From NCBI GenBank assembly GCA_037893225.1, contig JAZGUH010000551.1:434001-498000 (forward strand): 64,000 nt of DNA. The letters run 5' to 3'. A program made the translations under genes and the position numbers. This DNA is from Hippasteria phrygiana (lineage: Eukaryota; Echinodermata; Asteroidea; Valvatida; Goniasteridae). Shown here piece by piece: positions 46,601-58,600 of the stretch (the first letter of the stretch is position 1; each line of letters opens with the position of its first letter). The notes under the pieces are model-generated. The model searched no databases. It worked only from the letters and a program-made list of their open reading frames with translations, and was not told the origin of the DNA.

Positions 46601-49600
46601 TCTACTCTGCGCAGAACTTATAAAAGTACGACCAAGCAAGATGCCTTCATCTTTTGAAGCAAAACGACCAGATGGTTCAACAACTCCCAGAGGGGAACAT
46701 CCACCCCGTAAATGTAATTGACCAGGTACAACTACTTCATGACCTGCTGGGACTGTTACTGTTTCTGCAATTGAGATTCTACAACATGTAGCGGGTACAC
46801 CCTCTGTAATTAATGGAATTTCATGAGTATCAAACCGAAGTTTTCGCCTAGGAATATCAAGAACACCACCATGTAATGCCAGAAAATCCATCCCTAAAAT
46901 ACCTGCTTGTGTAATCGGTGCTACTAAAATCAAGTGGCGCATGTGGAATTTTCCAAACCGAACAACCACTTCTGCACAACCCTGAACCTGTAAAGTACTG
47001 CCCTCTGCAGCAATGATGGACTGATCCCAGGGACGCAGACTTTGTCTGACATCTAAAGGTAGTTGTTGCCATGTCTGTGGATGGAGAATTGTTACTGAAG
47101 AACCAGTATCAACCAAATACTTCACATTAACACCACCAACAGTGCCAAAGACAAAGAAAACTGGGGACTGGGCCTTATAATCTACTGGGGACTGGGCAAC
47201 GACCCTTTGTCCAGTCCTCTGCCATTTCCCTGTTCTGGAGTAAATTGTGTATCTACAGCATGTACAAGTTTGGGACATTGAGCTTTTCTATGTCCCATTT
47301 GCTTGCATTCCCAACAAGCAAATGGAAATGTACCCATGCCCGACTTTGGTTTTTGCTGTGCAAACAACACCGACTTCAACTCACTAAGGGTTCGCTCTAT
47401 CTTTGTTATCTTACTTTCCATTTCAGCACTTACAAGTACACCCTGCTGCAAAACTGATGTGGCCTGATTAGCACTAGCCACAACCCTTTGCAGCAGAGGG
47501 CCTTTGTTACACTCTAACTGGAGGAATACCTCCTCTTCTAAGGCTAAGGTAAGGGCTTTACCCAAAGTCATGGGTTTTGCTCTCCTTACCTGAATTCTAA
47601 CGTCTGGGAGATCAAGAGCTTCAATGAACTGGTCTCTACCAATCTCTTCTCTAAATTCTGCTGAGACATTAGGATAAGCCTTCAAAACCAACCTACGAAT
47701 TTCGCTGGCGAGTTGTTGTAATGATTCACCCTTCCTACGTGTCCTGGCCCACAATTGAGCTCTAAAAAGTTCGGCCTGTCCCTGGGGACAAAACCGTTCC
47801 CGAAGAGCTCCTACAAGTAAAGCATAACTGTGCTTACTTAAATCCGGCAAGTCAGTATAAACCTGCAAAGCAGGTCCCCTTAATTTAACGGCAAGAAACC
47901 CCGTTTTCTGGTCTTCCGTCCAAACGTTAATTTCACAACATAAATTGAAATGAATCAACCAATCTTCCAAAGGCGTCTTTCCCTCATATATATCGGGTTG
48001 AACTACAGGTTCTCTCGACACCGGACTAAACAAATCAGTACGACAACTCAAATCACCAGCATCTGTGTTCCTAAAATAACCATCACTATGCCCACTCTGC
48101 CCCAAACCATGGGTTTGACGTGGCAAAGAAAATCCTACCCTAGGTGTCACTGGTACTCCAAATGTCGGAGTACCAGAGCTTTCATTTGATTCTATTTTAA
48201 TACCACCCGTGGGGAGGGACCTGTGACTGGGACTCGAATCAAAACCCACGGGACTAGACAAAGAGTCCGATCCAGCCAAACCAAGCTCTAAAAACTTTGT
48301 CAATTTCCTCTTCTAACATTTTAATTGTTTGTTTTAAATGACCTCTTACATCTTCTTCACTCATTTTAAATAATTTACTTTTATCTTTGAAGATTAGACA
48401 AATTTAAACAAGGAAGATAATAAAACTTTTTGATTAGAATCCCACCGCTGCCACCAAAAACTGTAACGAAATCCCTAAGTAAGATTCCGCCAGTTACGAT
48501 TTTTGGGGTTCTAAAAAAATAAGACTTCACCTAATTAATTAAATCAAAAGAAATTTATATGATTAACTTCCTCAGTTGTGGCCCCAAACCTTGGCCAGCT
48601 TTTATTCTAGGTAACAACCCAATAATAATATTCACACAAAAAGTACAAGTAAATAGAAGTGTGAAGAGATGACAATATGGATAAATATTCCCGACCAGTT
48701 CATTAGTTGCACATGTTAGCCTACAATTTTTAAACATAAAACAACCTAAACAGCTCCAGACCGGGCGACGCCCTACCCCCTGCAAAAGACCTACCAAAAT
48801 GCAACATAGCCACATATACAAGAAATATACTAGTCGGGAGAAAAGAAATGGCTGGACCAGACCAATAATTTATAAAGGAAATACAAAACTTACATACAAA
48901 ATGAAAGAAAACAGCAAGAACATCCAACTGTGGATGTTCTCCCGGTGCGTCCCAGTCACAAAAATCCCTCCTGAAAATACTTGCACTACAGTTTTATACC
49001 AGTAAGTAAACTAATCCATTTAGGAATGGGGCTAATAACTTAAACATGCTTGGGCCAAAGAAGCTTTAACAAAGGACTATTGAAACTCGCTCTCTGGCCC
49101 AAGCAAGGAATGACAAATAGGTTACTTCAAACAATAATAAACTTAACATGCAAATGGTAAAATCCTCAGCCAACCAACTTGGACTGTTCCATTTACCGTA
49201 ACTCAAACAAATAATGGGTTAGTCCTACATTAACAAAGTAAATTACACATGTAGTAAGGTATGCTATTTGTACCACTTACAATACATGTACATGCAATAA
49301 TTAAAGGCAATTTCGTTACAGTATCGTTCTTTTACCTGTCCTCGTGTGCCACATGAACAATATGAGAGTTGATTTCACTTTATTTTCAGCTGGGCTTTAG
49401 GTTTACCATCCTATTCATAGAAGTAGTCTGAGTAAAGCAACATTCTTAAGAGGTTGTACTTTTTGTAGTGTCCATGAAGGTTGTATATATTCTATAATTT
49501 TGATCTGATAAATTCCCAAGGAAGAAGTTCACTTCTGCCTACTAAGAATGAATCAGACATTATCATAAGCTTAAAGCTGCTATGTCTGTGATTGTTGGGT

Positions 49601-52600
49601 TTGTTTCCATCCCTCAATGCTCAAATTGAATTGCTAATTAGTCAGCATTAGATATTCAATATTGGGTTTTGCCCTTCACCGACGTATTATATAAACACTG
49701 TATACTCAGAGAGAGATTATTTAGAGAAAAAATCACCCCGACGCAAGTTCCATCTTATGAATAGTTTGGCTGCGGTACCCGCCGCTATATCAGATTTGAA
49801 CCAGCCAACCGACTCCGACAAGCTCGGTGGTCGAGTGGTAAGACATGCAGTAGAAAGCAGGAGGTCGTGGGTTTGAATCCCACCAGAGTGATTTTTTCCA
49901 AATAATCTCTCGGGACAACACTGAGTCGGCCTATACAGTGTTTATATAATATGTCGGTAAAGGGCAAAACCCAATATTGAATGTACATCACCCCGACGCA
50001 AGTTCCATCTTATGAATAGCATTAGATATATTATGAGCTTTTAATGATACTTTTTTATAAAGAAAACGGTCAGTTTCAAATCTTGAATTAGGAGCGGAGT
50101 GTACTATTTGTTAGCGTACTCTTTTTAGAACTCCTATTGGAACTCTTCATCACTTTATGCAAGAGGGCACTGTTTTTGTTTAGTAAAACAAGGCACTTCT
50201 TGTCCAAAAAGCACAAGTAGAGCAATACAAAAATGATCTTCAAAAATCACCCACCCAACAAAGTTTTTAAGAGATATTAGCCTTGAATGCAGTGCGGACA
50301 AGCTGTTTAGCATGAACATCAATTAGAAAATTAGACTTTACTCCAAGAAAATGCAGAACCTATGGAGAGCTATTTGCCTTGAATGTAATTTCAACCAAAC
50401 ATAAAACTTAAACTGTTGAAATTTCTCCCTAGAATTGCTACAAAGGGGGTCGGAATTCATATTAACCCGACAAGAAAGCTGTTTCCATGTATTCGTCATA
50501 AAATGTTTAGGATTCCTCCAAGTTGAATTTTTTAGAGCATGCCATGTTTTATCCACGAAGCCCTAAATTTGGCCGGTAGCAGCTTTAAACTTAGTGATAA
50601 AATAAAGTTATTGTTCATGATGAACATGTTTCCTCTGACACAAGGTTCGGTTAAAGCATGAAATTCGGCTGTTATGGCTGTTTCAAACTTAATTTAGCGC
50701 TTTTTAGTGTTGATAATTTTGTATGAAATTTCATTACAGATAGACGATTTATAGGTAATGTAGTTCGCGCTGGCTTGAGCTCGGATCACTTACTAAACAG
50801 AGTGGTAGGAAACGTTACTGAAGAAGAAGCCATAAGTGGAGCTGTTGTAGATTTCATCATACCAGCTCCGTATGTCACTGCTCGGTATGTCAGTGTGGAT
50901 AAAGTTGGAGATAGTGATCAGATCGTAATCCAGTTGACTGAAGTCATGATTGAAGAAGTTGTGGATGTGGAAAAGCCTTCTGCGTCAGCAGGTGAGTGCA
51001 AAAAATGGCATTTAGGAATTTAGTTTGAATACAGATATACAAAATCACCAAAATATTTTTGTACAAATTCGAAATGGGATCCAATTAAAAGAGTCGGTAA
51101 TATAATGACTAACAGGGCAATTGGATTCCGCACTTCGCAAGAATTAGGAAGAGGCATTTGTTGTGGCTCTTAATTGACATATCTAAAGCCTTTGGTAAGA
51201 TTTGGAACCACGGTGACCAGTCTGCTTCATAAACTCAAATCATACGGCATTACAGGTCATTTTTATGCCATTCTCGCTGGTAGCTGATATAGCCCAACAG
51301 GTTTTAGCTGGGAGTGTGATAGCTTTGCTTTTCTTTGTTTATACTCTTTTTCCCTTAGGTCTTATCCTGTTTTTCTAATTTGCCTTCACCGTATGTGGCT
51401 TCGCACCTTAAGCTTGTGCCTGTCTGTATTCAATATTTAAAAAACATTTATTTCTGACGATTGAATATTGTGTTAATTCAGGATTGAAAACAAGTGCCGT
51501 CCTCTATTTTACACACACGTTGAATTCAGTCGACATCTTATACGAAACGGTAAAAAGAAGCGAAATGAGGCATGAAATCAGACGGACATTAGATATTAAC
51601 ATTAGTTAGTAACTTGTTTGGCACTTTATATATTATGCTTGTTACACATTGACTCCATTTTAAAGTTATTATTTCCAAGCATCGATCGTGTCATGTGTAG
51701 GGCTTGTACTTATTATTTTTGTTAATAAGGGGCTATAAAACTCCATTTTTACCTGAGATTTAAATATGGTATTTTGTCGCTTAAAATGAGTAATTTAGCG
51801 AGTATAATTTTGCTCAACATGGCAATGATCGTATGATTGCCATAACCCGTCTGATTGTCTTTCTGTTTGATCCACGAAGCCCTAAATTTGGCCGGTAGTT
51901 CAGCCAGTCAAAGCTCAACAAATCGGAGTGGTAATAGTTCTTGGGATGCCGCAAAAGCCGTGGATGAACATACGCAGTACAGTGATCCACACTGCAGTCG
52001 AACAGGTATGACATTAATCTTGAACATAACAAATGCTGAATCATTCGTATGCTGCAGTGTTGTAGTCAAGACAAGACCAGCACAAGACCAGCAGTCTTAA
52101 TATAAGTCTAAAGCTATTCAAATGAACCGTAACAAACTGTCCAACTTTTACGAACCAAACCCCCCCCCAAAGAATTTGCTATGATGTTCAGTCAAGAGGC
52201 ACATTTTTAAGGGATGGTGGTGTACATTATCATATTCTACATTTTAATGATATTTCCAATAATAGTAATTTTTTAACTAATGCTTTTTGTAGCACAATCG
52301 GTCGCCTAGGAGAAAATGTGTCCAGTTAATCCTCGGTATAAAAATGTTATGAGATATCCAACGCCATTTTGGAACCGAAGAAAGAGACAACACTTCTGCT
52401 GACAGAAGATACCGCCTGAGCTGGAATTACATTTGTTGTAATAATTAATATTAAAAGTCACAACATTTCATCTGCTGTGGTCAAAAAAATCGAACAAACA
52501 TATTTAAAATTTTTGCTGGAAGATCTGAATTAAAAAAAAAACTTCCTTCTGTTAGATAATGAGCAGAATCCGTGGTGGAAAGTGGACCTGACTTCTGATT

Positions 52601-55600
52601 ACTGCATTAGGAAAGTCGCCATCAGGAATATAGATCATCTCAACCGTAAGCTCCTTGTTGGCAGTTTTGTAAACAAACCGTCAGCCTGCTTCTTAAGAAA
52701 GCAAAAAAACAATCTTGATTTTGAAGAATGCTACTCTATGTGGTTAATTCTAGCAATTTACTATGCGCTTATCGATAATTGAAAATTAATTCTTATAATA
52801 GTATTTCTTATATTAATTGGACAGACTTTCAGTTTTATTTCTAGGGAACTGTTTGCCAAAAAGAATGTCGAACGTAAACAGCAACCATGCAAGAGAATCA
52901 GTTTTTCAAAGAGTTAACCACTCAAATAATAAAATTGCCTTGTGGCGCCCTAGACTACACTGTAAAAAAAGTTGGTCAAAATGGCTTGATATTTTGCCCA
53001 ATGTTGGGCAACATATTAACAACCCAAAATCTTGGGCAAATTCTTCCCAATAGTTGGTCCATTTTTACCTGAATTAACCAACAATCTGGTAAATTAATAC
53101 TAATGTTGGGTAAATAACAGTTGCCCAATTATGTTTTACCCAACGGTTTTACAGTGATATGCAGATTTGTAAGTTTTTAACAGTGAGTTCAGAGTTATAT
53201 AATTGGCTGGGGCTTAGTTAAACAATCCTATATTTCTCATTCCTTCTCTTGTCTTAAATTCAAGATACCATACGACTACGTTTGGAGGGTGCTGTTGTAC
53301 GTGCTGGCCTGATGATGAGTGCTACACATACCAATAACACGATGTGTGGTTCTCCAGTCAGTCAGTACCAGGCCTTACTCAATGATTGGATTGAATTTAC
53401 CTGTGATCCGCCCGTAGTCGCTCGGTATGTTAGCGTCAATATTCCTGGACTGAGAAATCTTACACTGTGCGAGGTGAGGGTATGGCCATGTGACCTCCAG
53501 CCACCAGGTAGGTGTTGGTTTGAACTGATACCATTTTTTGTGTAATTATATTCAAATTCCCTCTTCTTTCAAAACAGTTCTATGTATTAAAGTCTAGTTC
53601 CAAGTCAAAGAAGGTAATTGAGTCTGAGGTAAAAAAAATGGTGCACCTGTCAAAAGAAGGTCGAGTTATATGAACAATTTAGAACTCTCATTGAAGCTTT
53701 CTTTAAATCCTCCCAGAAGTCTCATTGTTGGCGAGTAAAATGTTGTGGTGGCCACGCGAACACTTTTCTTGACTTCTGCCTGGAGGCCTCTTTGTGTACT
53801 CGATATCTTTATCTTGGAGATTGAAAGCAGGAACCTGTATGGCCTGATGCATCTTTTTCCAAATTATTCTCTACTTTTCTCCGTTTTCCAAATGCACTGC
53901 AACCGTCTACGCAGCTCTTACCTTGACCAATAATCCCAGTAGTCAAAGTTCTACAATGGACGAATACGAAGCTGGAAGAGCTTTGGATTTACTTCCAGTA
54001 GATCCTTACTGCAGCCGTACGAGTAAGTCAGAATCTAGGTTGCAAGTTAATATACAGGATTTGCAAACATCAAAAAACAAAACTACTGAATTATTATGAA
54101 GTGGAACTTTTGTATACATTTTTAATGATAGTCGGCCGACCATCATTGGAAATAGTCTAGTTCTCTCTTGTGAAATATTGTCCAATCACATCAATTACAA
54201 TTCCACGTGGAACGCGCAAAATCTGAGACACGTAAACAAAAATTACAACACAAAATTCCCATAGGGTTGTCTAAGGGGCGTGGTTAACTCGTAAACGGCG
54301 ATAGGTCAATTCCCTGATGTCTATAAATCGCTCCGTTTTGTCTGAAGTAGGGTCAGGGAGCCAGACTAAAAGAACAGGCTTTTTTTCTCATTGTTTCCCA
54401 GCATCAAGCACACTAACATTTAAACAGGTGTTACAATATTTGCTATAAAATACTATTAAATCGCCACATTCATTTATTTCTGAAAATTACAGCAAAAGCA
54501 AATGTTGTATATTATTAGCTTAATTACTCAGCCAACCACAGATTGATTTCCTCATATAGGTCAAGATTTCACTACGGTTTTAATTTTATTATCAGATGAA
54601 GAAGCGAACCCTTGGTGGAAGGTAAACTTGGCGATGGATCAGTGCCTTGGAAAAATTCGAGTCAGGAACACCGGGAGTGCACAAGGTGAGATGCAGCTCA
54701 GGTAATTCTCAGCTAAGACCGAGTACTGTCGGGGTCATACACATTGAATGAAAAGTGTGCATAAATAAGTCGTGCTTCTAAATCACCAAACACCCGGTTT
54801 GCATTTTTTCTCCAACATTTTGTGGAGGTGTATATGTGTGCCCTTTGTGTATTTTACCATTGTATCCCCCCCCCCCAAAAAAAAAAAAATTTTATTGATC
54901 AGCCGGGTTGATCCCCAATCGGCTATAGCCTCTAGTATCTGCAATGATTTTCACAACTTTTCATGAATATGTAAAACCCGCAACAAAATTCAAATTCTCT
55001 CACCTTTCAACCTAGAACCGAATTTGCAGGGTGGTGTTGTAAGGGCTGGTCTAAGCGAAGTTTACACCGACAACATAATGTGTGGTACCCCAGTGACTAG
55101 CGAGCAGGCTATGTTGAATGATTGGATTGAGTTTACCTGTGATCCACCTGTACTTGCAAGGTTTGTTAGCGTCGATATTCCAGGAACAACGGCTCTTATA
55201 CTCTGCGAAGTGACGGTGTTAACTTGTGATTTCCAGCCAGCAGGTAAATCTGTTAATAAGTCCTTCAAACTGGTTGACGTAGTGCTGTTAAATCTAGGGA
55301 TTATGCGCGCAACGCAAGTCATACTTCAGGAATGGTTTATCTTGCAGCAGTGAGGTCAAAGAGTTGCCAAACCAACTTCAGTGTCTCCATTTCTGCAGAT
55401 GACCTCCTTTGGGATTTCAAATGTGACACAAATTTATGCTCATTTCTTACTAAACTTCCTCCGTTATTGGTGCACCTCGTCTCTCTGCAAAATTGGGACG
55501 CACTCACTGCCGTTCACTGTGACGGTCAGTCTAAACAGATGATTGTCAAATCATGCTGATCTCAGAATCGTGGCAACTGCATAATTGTGCAGTCGGCTTC

Positions 55601-58600
55601 CAACTGCAAGTGCGTTTTAAAAGATGTATGCACGGTGTAGGTCGAGTGCTTCCATTTAAGATTTGATTTGATGAAATGGTAGAAAGAAGACTAGGGAACA
55701 AAGCTTCATGATGAGTTTAACTAAAACAATGTACTTATTAAATGTATTTCATTTACAGTAAACGGTGTTGATTTTACTCTGGTCACCGATCCTGCTCTCC
55801 TCGGCTGGCCGACTGGCGACGACGATGGAATCATAGCTGCCTACAAAGGTCCTGATGATATCACAGCAGATCTCTCATTCGGCCGTCAACTCACAAGCCC
55901 GGGTATACCAAGCTTTCCGTCGGGTGCAGTCGAAGTAGTGGACCAGTCATTGGGATGTATTGCAAGAATACTTGAACTTCCAAATCAGGGATGGATTAAC
56001 AGGATAGGTGTCTTCTACGCCGAGGCTACCAAAAATGACATTCGCACCAAGATACAGACCGTCATTTTACATAAAGATGGTAAGATTTGTTTTCATTTGT
56101 TTTTTATCCGTACAAAATGTGAAAATTCTTGAGGTTGATTAACGATTGGCAGAGAAAATCACAGTTCCGATTATGGTAGAAAATTGTGCTGATTTGAAGC
56201 TGTAAGCACATTGTACCAATGTTTGAGTGTGCATGGGCATTTTGCCTCAGAAATTAACGTGATCTTTCGCTGCCGCTACTTATGGCATTTTTGTATTCAA
56301 TTTATCTTTGATGCTTTTTCAGTAAACCGTGTTCATACACGTCCTGTTGAGCGAACGCAGGTAGCAAGTATTGGAGACTCTGTCGTGTTGCAAATGATGA
56401 GTGTAAATTCACCAGGCATTGACTATAGATGGAAGCACAATGGAGGTGATATCATAGAATCATGGAACGGCCGTCTAAACGTGTCGATTACTAATGTTAC
56501 GGAGGCTGATGAAGGAGTGTATAGCTGTTTCAAGCAGGGTATGGCGTATCAACAACTACATGGCATCATGAGACTCATTGTTAGAGGTAAGTCTAACTGT
56601 GTCGAATTTGCTTGGTACCAAGGCTATATTTAGTGCATAGGTTACCAGGCAAAATCGACCCGTGGTTGACAAATGTTTGAACTTTGTGCAGGCTGCCATT
56701 GAGAGACAGAATAAAACAATGAATTCCATTGGCTCTTGGATACCTCGCGCATATTGACGGGCCTGCTTTAACTATTAAGTACCGGTACATCCACGGTTTT
56801 CACTGCTCTTTACGCTCATAACACATTGTATAGAACTGCCATGTTTTCCCCTTTTTATTTCAGTTGCGTATCATCTAGGTTTTGGGTTAATACCAGGAAG
56901 ATAAATAATGTGCAGAGATACCATTGTACTTATAAATATATCACTGAACATGAACATGGGCTTTAATTATTGCAAGGGGTTTAACTGGATCCCCCCCTCC
57001 TTTTTGGGAGATAGCTTTGGTTGCTTAATCGTTTTCCCCCAGTTGTAGAGAAAACATTGCAGCAAACATTTCTTTCTTGTCTTAATGCTTTTCGAACAGT
57101 TTATTATTTATACTTCATTTATTGCTGTTCATCCGTTGCAAATTATGAACGTTTTCATTTGATCGGTAAAACATCAGGTTGTTCTGCTGGAATGTGGGGT
57201 CCTCCGTCGTGCCTGGAGATCTGTCGTCGATGCTACAATGGCGGTGTGTGTCATGACAAATCTGGTGTGTGTGTCTGTGCTCCGGGCTTCAGTGGAGAAA
57301 ACTGCGAACAAGGTATGTGATATTTGACATTTTGAAACTCTTGGTGGCAGCAGACTCTCTTATCCTTCATATCCATAGTGGGAGACTTTGAGACGCGTGG
57401 TGGCAGCAGACATACCGGTCCTTTTCCATTGATCTCACCAGTCTGCACATGCTCAGAACATATGTAGTGATGTGAAAAGTGACTATAATTATGCATGGCA
57501 CGTGAGAGCAGCACGTACATATGCGGGCGTGTGTGCATAATTTAGAGAGTTGTAAAGTAACTGTATATGCATGGCACGTAAGCAGATGCGTTGCGTGCGT
57601 GCGTTAAAGATGCGTGTGTGCGTACATGCGTTAAAGTAATTCGAGAATAATATTATGAAAAGGAATTTAAATAACAGTTGAAGTTTTACTTGTTCTTAAA
57701 AGAATTTAGTCAGTTGCCGTTTGGCGGTTGAAGAAGTGGAGTTGGCGTTTGGAAGTTGAAGAGGAAATATAAGATGTAGTTTGGAATCTGGAAAAGGAAA
57801 TAAAGTTTAAAGAGATTTCGCAAACACTACACTTTGAGGTGCGACTGTCTTTGTTGGTTCGTTGTCCAAGAATTATTCAGAAGTTCCCCTTCCCGACTTC
57901 ACACGATGTCTTCCCGGGATTTGCGTTCCTAAACTTGACGCTTTACACAAAGGGCCGGTATGTCCGCTGCGACCAGCCTCTCAAAGTCTTCTATTTAATT
58001 TTTAAGCTGGCGAGAACTTGAGTTTCATCAAACAGGACAACAAAACAAAAATCGAGTAAAATTGGACTGTTTAGAAACCACACATTGCAACTTTTACTAC
58101 CATTCAACTTGTAGAACATTGGTTTCCATGCTTGAATTTAAAATACCAAAACTGATGAATGGAAAATAGACGAGTTCGATAATTCAAAGGTCAGCTGTAC
58201 CAATTCCGCCTCGTCGATCGTATAGGCATTTTACACTGTTTTGGTACAGCTGACCTGCGACCTTTTACCCACATTGCATTGCAAAAGTCAATTATCGAAC
58301 TAGTGTATTATTATAACCAATGCAGACAAAATTTAGCCTAATGTGCACGTATTACAATAGAGGCATTTTTAAAATGAAATTACAATTCTGTGTTGTATAT
58401 TTTGTGGAACTTAGTCCATGGTCGTCATATTTTCGGCAAGAATGGTGAGCAGAGGTGTTCCAATACCACTGATGTACACAGCGATGCTTGCAGGGGACGT
58501 TTGTTTTGTCTGCCCGACCCTTATGGATGTTCGTGTGCTGCAGGCTATATGGGGTTTGACTGCATGCAAGGTATCGTAGTGCTTACATGGGGATAGTTAA

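Larger units (their letters stand above)
42024..49320 (-). mobile_element. Full-length Ty3/Gypsy LTR retrotransposon
   Basis: A 7297-bp element bounded by TG...CA LTRs and a 4-bp GTAT target duplication (42020-42023 and 49321-49324). On the minus strand the order is 5' LTR, tRNA-Leu primer site, gag, pol (protease, reverse transcriptase, RNase H, integrase), polypurine tract, 3' LTR. Integrase follows RNase H, which defines Ty3/Gypsy order. Both reading frames are open and the LTRs are nearly identical, so the copy is young and possibly competent. It lies antisense in intron 3 of receptor copy 2. No envelope-like frame is seen. Confidence 0.96.

Noticed and set aside
49820..49890. Possible tRNA gene
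   Set aside because: A and B boxes are present, but the acceptor arms do not pair and there is no normal anticodon arm; better explained as a SINE.
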